The translations under genes were made by a program, and so were the position numbers. The notes under the pieces were generated by a model. That model searched no databases. It had not been told where the DNA came from and saw nothing but the letters and a program-made list of their open reading frames with translations. Shown here piece after piece: positions 1 through 3,742 of a stretch of 9,073 bases of DNA. This stretch comes from JBFJVZ01 sp041623895 (lineage in GTDB: Bacteria; Planctomycetota; Planctomycetia; Pirellulales; Pirellulaceae), in assembly GCA_041623895.1 (NCBI GenBank), contig JBFJVZ010000333.1:1-9073 (forward strand). The letters run 5' to 3'. The stretch's first letter is position 1; every line of letters starts with the position of its first letter.

Positions 1-17
1 CCAGGCTAGACGCTGCC

Positions 18-30
18 ACTGCTACGCAGT
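18..30. other. Small stem-loop near the left edge
   Basis: ACTGC and GCAGT form a perfect 5-bp stem with a TAC loop. A weaker outer pairing of AGACG (8-12) with CGTCT (34-38) could extend it. It may be the 3' end of a transcript from a gene lying outside the window, but there is no clear T-tract. Confidence 0.3.
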
Positions 31-118
31 TGTCGTCTGGTTGTGACAAATGAAAACGTTCAGGCCTACAACGCTGGTGATTCCAAAGAAAAGCCAGGCA
101 CAAATTCCTTCCTCAGCG

Positions 119-138
119 GGACGCTCTCGTTAGCGTCC
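119..138. repeat. Intergenic stem-loop, possibly a REP-like repeat
   Basis: GGACGCT and AGCGTCC form a perfect 7-bp inverted repeat around a 6-nt CTCGTT loop. The element lies in the non-coding left end. Planctomycete intergenic regions often carry such short GC-rich hairpins in many copies; that this one is repeated in the genome is a guess that cannot be tested from one window. It could also be a bidirectional transcription terminator, but no T-run follows on either strand. Confidence 0.5.
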
Positions 139-166
139 GGTTGTTTCCGGCATGAATCGACAAGAA

Positions 167-187
167 CCGTGGGCTAACACCCGGCGG
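167..187. repeat. Imperfect intergenic stem-loop, possibly REP-like
   Basis: CCGTGGG pairs with CCCGGCGG across a CTAACA loop, with one bulge and one G-T wobble. It lies 28 bp from the 119-138 hairpin. Together they suggest that positions 1-332 hold a cluster of short structured repeats and no gene; I see no convincing coding frame there. Confidence 0.35.
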
Positions 188-281
188 CTGATGAGGCGGA
201 AAACCACCGCAAATCGATCAAAAAGTCGCGCTGTCCAGCTAATGCAATTTCATCATGATGTGGGATTGCGTCAGAAAGTCG

Positions 282-302
282 GCGGTCACCCTGATTGACC
301 GC
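282..302 (-). terminator. Probable terminator hairpin of the 333-836 gene
   Basis: GCGGTCA and TGACCGC form a perfect 7-bp stem with a 7-nt loop (CCCTGAT). It starts 30 bp past the stop codon of the minus-strand gene. On the minus strand it is followed by CGACTTTCTG, a weak T-rich stretch, so it could work as an intrinsic terminator or simply protect the 3' end. A second nested inverted repeat (GCAAT 244-248 / ATTGC 265-269, enclosing the palindrome CATCATGATG at 251-260) lies just beyond. Confidence 0.5.
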
Positions 303-332
303 ATGACGGAATCTGAAACCGCTCCGCACACC

Positions 333-836
333 TTAATCGCCGACTCCGATATCCAACCCGTAGGCCTCGAAGACCAGATCAGCTTCCCGGGCTTGATGAT
401 GTTTCAAGGAGGTCAGTAACCAGGTGATTCGCTGTCGAATGTCGGCAAAATCAATCGTTTCTTCATCGCCTTGCGATTTCAGCAGTTCAATCGTCGCGTC
501 GCAGCGTCGAATCATTTCATCGAACTCTTGCTGCAGTCGCTCAATTCGATGGTAGTACTTTTCACTGACAGACTTCAATTCTGCGATCAAGCCACCGGCT
601 GACTCGCCTCGCTGGCTTGGTTCACCGAGTGACGCCCGCAATAGATTGAGTGCTTCGTTGACGCGTTCGCGCCACGCCAATTCACGGCCAGGTGCCGCTG
701 CCGTCAATGCGGCTTCCGTTCGGTGGCAGGCCATCAGAATCCTTACACGTTCGCTGCGTCCTTCCTCCAACAACGAATCTTGTAAAGCGGTCTTGCGGTC
801 GGTCGTGCGCCGATGCGAGCCGTTGGACTGGAACAT
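333..836 (-). CDS. Helical cytoplasmic protein of unknown function (167 aa)
   Basis: I do not recognise a named family. The product is rich in charged, amphipathic helix: residues about 17-72, then 82-120 (including the run YYHRIERLQQEFDEMIRRC), then about 128-158. It has no signal peptide or membrane span, so it is probably cytoplasmic. The C-terminal stretch HHQAREADLVFEAY (about 144-157) has spaced His and Glu residues that recall hemerythrin-like helical bundles, but the full metal-ligand pattern is not evident, so no function is assigned. The ATG at 836 lacks a Shine-Dalgarno sequence. An internal ATG at 734 (residue 35) has AAGGA five bases upstream and is a real alternative start, giving about 133 residues. 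The gene is transcribed divergently from the sigma-54 regulator across about 310 bp, and a hairpin follows its stop codon. Even charge distribution and coherent helical sequence support a true gene. Confidence 0.72.
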   Translation of the reverse strand: MFQSNGSHRRTTDRKTALQDSLLEEGRSERVRILMACHRTEAALTAAAPGRELAWRERVNEALNLLRASLGEPSQRGESAGGLIAELKSVSEKYYHRIERLQQEFDEMIRRCDATIELLKSQGDEETIDFADIRQRITWLLTSLKHHQAREADLVFEAYGLDIGVGD

Positions 837-1007
837 GGAGGTAAACCCTTGGGCTTGGTGCCGCTAAATGACAATCATCATGGCGGTCGTGACATTCGGA
901 CTGAGGATGCCCTGAGCCGCATGTGTCGACCCCTGGGCAGCAACTGGTATGCCGAGTCAAGACAGACGTTTCTGGCGGGATCTGCATCGATAATTCCGCT
1001 CCCCGTC

Positions 1008-1022
1008 GCGTCAAGATGGCTT
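1008..1022. promoter_or_regulatory. Degenerate candidate binding site of the sigma-54 activator
   Basis: GCGTCAAGATGGCTT has a left half-site GCGTCAA identical to that of the 2748-2762 palindrome, and matches that palindrome at 10 of 15 positions overall; the right half is poor. Its centre (1015) is 32 bp, about three helical turns, from the better palindrome centred at 1047. It could be a weak second operator upstream of the activator gene or a chance match. Confidence 0.25.
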
Positions 1023-1039
1023 CATCGCCAGCCAGGAAG

Positions 1040-1054
1040 ATGACAAAATGTCAT
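1040..1054. promoter_or_regulatory. Palindrome upstream of the activator gene, candidate autoregulatory site
   Basis: ATGACAAAATGTCAT is an inverted repeat with 6-bp arms (ATGACA/TGTCAT) around AAA. It matches the 2768-2782 dyad at 11 of 15 positions, sharing the GACAA core and the TGTC half. It lies 93 bp before the activator start codon, a place suited to control of that gene's own transcription. Autoregulation is inferred from similarity only. Confidence 0.45.
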
Positions 1055-1146
1055 GCAGCATCTTGGCTTGCCCCTTGTTGCGGTCCACCCATCGCCAGCT
1101 ACAAGCTGATGTCTTCAATATGCCTGTCGCCTGAGATTTGCCAACG

Positions 1147-2502
1147 ATGACCCTGCAAACGGAATGGAAAATCCTGATCGTCGATGACGATGCGGGCAGC
1201 CGGGCGGCGCTGACACAGGGGCTTACAAGCCAGGGATACAAAACAGTTGCCGTTGCCGATGGCAACGCCGCACGTGAGCTGATTGGGGAAGGCGTCGCAG
1301 TCATTGTCACCGAGCTGAAGATGCCTCGCACCGATGGTTTGCCTCTGCTTGAAATCGCCAAGAAGCAGGCTCCCCATGCGGTCGTGATTGTCATCTCGGC
1401 TGTTGACAGCGTCGATGCGGCTGTTGCGGCCTTGAAAGCGGGCGCCGACGATTTTGTTCCCAAGCCGGTTAACTTGAACGAGCTTACCGAACGCATCGAG
1501 TCGTCGCTTTGCAAACGGGCCATGGCCGAAGAAATTGCGGCTCTTCATGTTCAGCTGAACAAAGACCAAGGCTTGGAAAGCATGGTCGGGGCTAGCGCCG
1601 CCATGCGTGCTCTGTTTGAAAAGATCAAACTCGTCGCTGATACCAAGAGTACCGTTCTGATTACCGGTGAAAGCGGTACCGGCAAAGAGCTGGTCGCTCG
1701 CGCCATCCACCGGCTCAGTCGCAGGTCCGGGTCTCCCCTGATCCCCATCAATTGTGCCGCGTTGCCGGAGTCGCTTGTCGAAAGCGAGCTGTTTGGCCAT
1801 AAGAAAGGCGCGTTTACCGGCGCGACGGCTGATCGCAAAGGACTTTTTCAGACGGCGGAAGGCGGCACGCTGTTCATCGACGAAATCGGTGAGTTGAATC
1901 TTGGCCTGCAAGCAAAATTACTTCGCGCCCTGGAGAATCGTACGATCATGCCGATTGGCAGCACCAGCGAAATTGACGTGGATGTGCGACTGGTGGCCGC
2001 CACCAATCGCGATCTGCATCAGCAGGTGCAAGAAAAACAGTTTCGCGAAGATCTCTATTTTCGCCTCAAGGTCGTTGAACTGACACTTCCGCCGCTCCGC
2101 GAGCGAAAAGAAGACATTCCGCTGTTGATCCGCCACTTCATCGATCAAATTTCCGCTGAGAGCGAGCGTCCTGTGAAAGACATCTCCGCCGATGCACTGG
2201 AAGCCATGAAGTCTTACAACTGGCCCGGCAATATCCGCGAACTTCGCAACACACTGGAAGGCATCATTGTCTTGACTCTCGATGAAATCATCCAGCAGCA
2301 CCACTTACCAGCCCACATCACCGGAGCCGAGTCCACTCAAGCAGTCATTCAGCCTGGCATGACTCTGGCCGAGCTCGAGCGAGAAGCCATTCGTCGGACT
2401 CTGGAACACACCGGCGGACACCGCACGCAGACTGCTGAATTGCTGGGCATCAGCGTTCGCACCTTGCAACGGAAACTAAAAGAATTCGAGATGGGCAACT
2501 AA
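1147..2502 (+). CDS. NtrC-family sigma-54-dependent transcriptional activator with an atypical (Asp-to-Glu) receiver
   Basis: This is a cytoplasmic enhancer-binding protein that should use ATP hydrolysis to open sigma-54 RNA polymerase promoters. Domains: receiver at residues 8-124, AAA+ at about 143-370, Fis-type HTH at about 408-451 (LGISVRTLQRKLKE). Visible AAA+ motifs are Walker A GESGTGKE (174-181), the sigma-54-contacting GAFTGA loop (221-226) and Walker B GGTLFIDE (239-246). In the receiver, the acidic pocket (D13, D14), the Ser switch (S84) and the Lys (K106) are kept, but the phosphoacceptor position reads VTELKMP, so Glu56 (GAG at 1312-1314) replaces the usual Asp. In NtrC itself, Asp-to-Glu at this site mimics phosphorylation and gives partial constitutive activity. 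No histidine kinase is nearby. I chose the ATG at 1147; an in-frame TTG at 1138 would add three residues. There is no strong Shine-Dalgarno sequence. The length of 451 aa is normal for the family. The likely targets are the divergent sigma-54 promoters at 2669-2684 and 2846-2861. Confidence 0.95.
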   Translation: MTLQTEWKILIVDDDAGSRAALTQGLTSQGYKTVAVADGNAARELIGEGVAVIVTELKMPRTDGLPLLEIAKKQAPHAVVIVISAVDSVDAAVAALKAGADDFVPKPVNLNELTERIESSLCKRAMAEEIAALHVQLNKDQGLESMVGASAAMRALFEKIKLVADTKSTVLITGESGTGKELVARAIHRLSRRSGSPLIPINCAALPESLVESELFGHKKGAFTGATADRKGLFQTAEGGTLFIDEIGELNLGLQAKLLRALENRTIMPIGSTSEIDVDVRLVAATNRDLHQQVQEKQFREDLYFRLKVVELTLPPLRERKEDIPLLIRHFIDQISAESERPVKDISADALEAMKSYNWPGNIRELRNTLEGIIVLTLDEIIQQHHLPAHITGAESTQAVIQPGMTLAELEREAIRRTLEHTGGHRTQTAELLGISVRTLQRKLKEFEMGN

Positions 2503-2612
2503 TGTTTCGTAAAAAACGCCGCATACCCCGCGAAGCCAACAAGTCCGATCGCGGCGATCGCTCCGAACCCGAGCAGCGCAAGTGTCAAGATGTTCTCGGC
2601 GGTTTCTGGCAT
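2499..2612 (-). CDS. 37-residue single-span membrane protein
   Basis: I do not recognise a family. The product begins MPETAENILT and ends GYAAFFTKH. Residues about 8-34 form one hydrophobic helix rich in Gly and Ala (G15, G17, G23, G26, G29), a spacing that suits tight packing against another membrane helix. The start is well supported: AGGAG (2624-2620 on the minus strand) lies 7 nt before the ATG at 2612, one of the best ribosome binding sites in the window. A longer frame to 2741 exists, but it has no such signal and its extension is unlike protein. The stop codon overlaps the convergent activator gene's stop by 4 bp. A sigma-54-type promoter (2669-2684) lies upstream with an expected start near 2658, leaving a leader of about 46 nt. 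It is probably co-controlled with the ABC operon and might be an accessory subunit or sensor of that complex; this role is inference. Confidence 0.75.
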   Translation of the reverse strand: MPETAENILTLALLGFGAIAAIGLVGFAGYAAFFTKH

Positions 2613-2619
2613 CTTTGAT

Positions 2620-2624
2620 CTCCT
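2620..2624 (-). promoter_or_regulatory. Strong ribosome binding site of the 37-aa membrane protein
   Basis: On the minus strand the sequence reads GGGAGAGGAGATCAAAGATG. The AGGAG core is 7 nt from the ATG. It decides the start at 2612 over the upstream in-frame ATG at 2741. Confidence 0.75.
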
Positions 2625-2668
2625 CTCCCAACGTACCTGCTTTTTCAAACAATCAGCATTCACCGAGT

Positions 2669-2684
2669 AGCGAAACGCGTGCCA
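2669..2684 (-). promoter_or_regulatory. Sigma-54 (-24/-12) promoter facing the 37-aa gene
   Basis: The minus strand reads TGGCACGCGTTTCGCT. The GG (2683-2682) and GC (2671-2670) are separated by exactly 10 nt, and TGGCACG matches the -24 consensus fully. The -12 box has TCGC in place of TTGC, one mismatch. The expected transcript start is near 2658. The two dyads lie about 97 and 117 bp upstream. Confidence 0.65.
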
Positions 2685-2747
2685 TTGAATCATCGGCGCA
2701 AATCTGGTTACGCAGCTCGCATCCACCGTCCGCAGTTTCAAGCGACC

Positions 2748-2762
2748 GCGTCAACTTGACGC
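2748..2762. promoter_or_regulatory. Palindromic enhancer site 1
   Basis: GCGTCAACTTGACGC is a perfect 7+1+7 inverted repeat centred on 2755. It is about 97 bp upstream of the expected minus-strand start and about 117 bp upstream of the plus-strand start, the usual range for an upstream activating sequence bound by a dimeric Fis-type HTH. It is the likely target of the neighbouring activator (1147-2502). Confidence 0.7.
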
Positions 2763-2767
2763 CTGAG

Positions 2768-2782
2768 GCGACAAATTGTCGT
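2768..2782. promoter_or_regulatory. Palindromic enhancer site 2
   Basis: GCGACAAATTGTCGT contains a perfect 6+1+6 inverted repeat (2769-2781) centred on 2775. It shares the pattern GCGWCAA-N-TTGWCG with site 1. The centre-to-centre distance of 20 bp is about two helical turns, so two dimers would sit on the same face of the DNA, which suits cooperative assembly of a sigma-54 activator. Confidence 0.7.
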
Positions 2783-2845
2783 TGCAGACAATCGTGGTTT
2801 TCCGGTTGCTGGCCAAATCTCTCGGTAGCTCAGCTGTTCCACGAT

Positions 2846-2861
2846 TGGCACAGACGTTGCT
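2846..2861 (+). promoter_or_regulatory. Sigma-54 (-24/-12) promoter of the ABC/Gld-type operon
   Basis: TGGCACAGACGTTGCT matches the core consensus TGGCAC-N5-TTGCW completely, with GG (2847-2848) and GC (2859-2860) 10 nt apart. The expected start is near 2872, giving a leader of about 60 nt before the ATG at 2932. The dyads lie about 97 and 117 bp upstream of that start. Confidence 0.85.
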
Positions 2862-2921
2862 TTGTAAATGCGAATAGCAAGTGGGAGTAGGTGACCCAAC
2901 ATCTAAACCGTTCACGTTGAA

Positions 2922-2925
2922 GAGG
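2922..2925 (+). promoter_or_regulatory. Ribosome binding site of the ABC ATPase gene
   Basis: GAGG within AGAGGA lies 6 nt before the ATG at 2932. It favours this start over an in-frame GTG at 2881, which would sit only about 9 nt after the expected sigma-54 transcript start, and over the ATG at 2962. Confidence 0.65.
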
Positions 2926-2931
2926 AACTCC

Positions 2932-3672
2932 ATGCGCGAAGCTGTCAATGATTCGGCTGCAATGATCGAGGCCTCCGGCCTGTGCAAGTACTACGGTGAA
3001 TTCGCGGCAGCCGAGGAGATCACCTTTGCCGTGCCCGGCGGGCAAGTCTGTGCCTTTCTGGGGCCCAACGGAGCCGGCAAATCAACCACGATGAAGATGC
3101 TGACCGGCTACTTGTCTCCTAACGCTGGTACGGCACGGATCGCAGGCTTTGATGTTCATAACGATCGAATCGCCGCCTCGGAACGGCTAGGGTATCTTCC
3201 CGAGAACGGTCCGTTGTATCCCGAAATGACACCCCGGGCCTTTCTGAAATATGTCGGGGAAGCCCGCATGATGTCTCCCGACAGGTTACGTGATCGGCTG
3301 GACTGGGTTTGCGATCAATGCGCGCTGGGTGACGTTTGGGGAAAAGCGATCGGCAAGCTGTCGCGCGGTTACCGGCAGCGAGTTGGCATGGCTCAGGCGC
3401 TGCTGCATGACCCTGACGTGTTGATTCTTGACGAACCGACCAGCGGGCTTGACCCAAATCAGGTTCACGGCGTTCGCGAACTGATTGTGTCTTTGGGAAA
3501 AACGAAGACTGTTCTGCTTTCCACACATATTTTGCAGGAAGTCCATGCCGTTTGTAGCCGCGTCGTGATGATCAATGAAGGGCGGCTGATCTTTGACGGT
3601 CCCACCGATCAACTCGGCACTCACAGTGATGCGATGGAGGGGAAGTTTCGCGAGCTGACGGTCGCCGGGTAA
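2932..3672 (+). CDS. ABC transporter ATP-binding protein, GldA-like
   Basis: This is the cytoplasmic ATPase subunit of an ABC-2 type transporter. In the 246-residue product I see Walker A GPNGAGKST (44-52), the region of the Q-loop reading GYLPENGPLY (87-96, with Glu91 where many ABC proteins have Gln, as usual in GldA/NosF-type ATPases), a signature variant LSRGYRQRV (143-151), Walker B VLILDEP (163-169), the D-loop SGLD (171-174) and the switch His199 in STHIL. All catalytic positions are intact and the length is typical. It is the first gene of the operon, directly behind the sigma-54 promoter. The permease partner starts 70 bp downstream. GldA proteins belong to the gliding-motility gene set of Bacteroidetes, but homologues are widespread in non-gliding bacteria, so gliding itself is not implied. 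The transported substrate is unknown. Confidence 0.93.
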   Translation: MREAVNDSAAMIEASGLCKYYGEFAAAEEITFAVPGGQVCAFLGPNGAGKSTTMKMLTGYLSPNAGTARIAGFDVHNDRIAASERLGYLPENGPLYPEMTPRAFLKYVGEARMMSPDRLRDRLDWVCDQCALGDVWGKAIGKLSRGYRQRVGMAQALLHDPDVLILDEPTSGLDPNQVHGVRELIVSLGKTKTVLLSTHILQEVHAVCSRVVMINEGRLIFDGPTDQLGTHSDAMEGKFRELTVAG

Positions 3673-3688
3673 GCGGTCTGGCCCGCTT
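3671..3688 (+). other. Stem-loop at the ATPase gene stop codon
   Basis: AAGCGG and CCGCTT form a perfect 6-bp stem with a 6-nt loop, beginning inside the TAA stop codon. It is followed by GTTCG and not a T-run, so it is more likely an mRNA processing, stability or partial attenuation element between the ATPase and permease genes than a full terminator. The effect is inferred. Confidence 0.4.
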
Positions 3689-3730
3689 GTTCGATCGGCC
3701 ATTTCGAGACAAGCGAGCAACCATGGTCAC

Positions 3731-3735
3731 GAGGA
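3731..3735 (+). promoter_or_regulatory. Ribosome binding site of the GldF-GldG fusion gene
   Basis: GAGGA lies 7 nt before the ATG at 3743 and supports that start. An out-of-frame ATG just upstream has no matching product. Confidence 0.6.
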
Positions 3736-3742
3736 AACAATC

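Larger units (their letters stand above)
837..1146. other. Divergent intergenic region upstream of the sigma-54 activator gene
   Basis: No convincing gene lies here; the open frames give low-complexity Cys/His/Arg-rich translations without recognisable features. The region must hold the promoters of the 333-836 gene and of the activator. I find no good -35/-10 pair and no sigma-54 -24/-12 pair. It does contain one clear palindrome (1040-1054) and one degenerate site (1008-1022) related to the dyads found upstream of the ABC operon. Confidence 0.6.
2613..2931. promoter_or_regulatory. Symmetric divergent sigma-54 control region
   Basis: This 319-bp non-coding region separates the 37-aa gene (minus) from the ABC operon (plus). 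It holds a minus-strand sigma-54 promoter (2669-2684), two 15-bp dyads (2748-2762 and 2768-2782) and a plus-strand sigma-54 promoter (2846-2861). All four elements are mirror-symmetric around position 2765: 2669+2861, 2684+2846, 2748+2782 and 2762+2768 all sum to 5530. The open frames crossing it look like chance. Confidence 0.75.

Noticed and set aside
682..1014. Minus-strand frame of 110 codons overlapping the 333-836 gene and the intergenic region
   Set aside because: The translation is Cys/His/Arg-rich without structure, and the overlapping 333-836 frame is far more protein-like.
1063..1081. TTGGC...TTGTTGC upstream of the activator as a possible sigma-54 promoter
   Set aside because: The GG and GC are 13 nt apart where exactly 10 are required.
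1099..1911. Long minus-strand open frame (270 codons) opposite the activator gene
   Set aside because: It lies antisense to a gene with intact receiver and AAA+ motifs. Its translation has no coherent domain and is explained by codon bias of the real gene.
2613..2741. N-terminal extension of the 37-aa membrane protein to an ATG at 2741 (80 aa)
   Set aside because: The strong AGGAG site sits 7 nt before the ATG at 2612, the extension looks random, and it would start upstream of the expected sigma-54 transcript start near 2658.
2881..2931. GTG start at 2881 for the ABC ATPase
   Set aside because: It would lie only about 9 nt after the expected sigma-54 transcript start and has no ribosome binding site; the ATG at 2932 has GAGG 6 nt upstream and gives a standard N-terminus.
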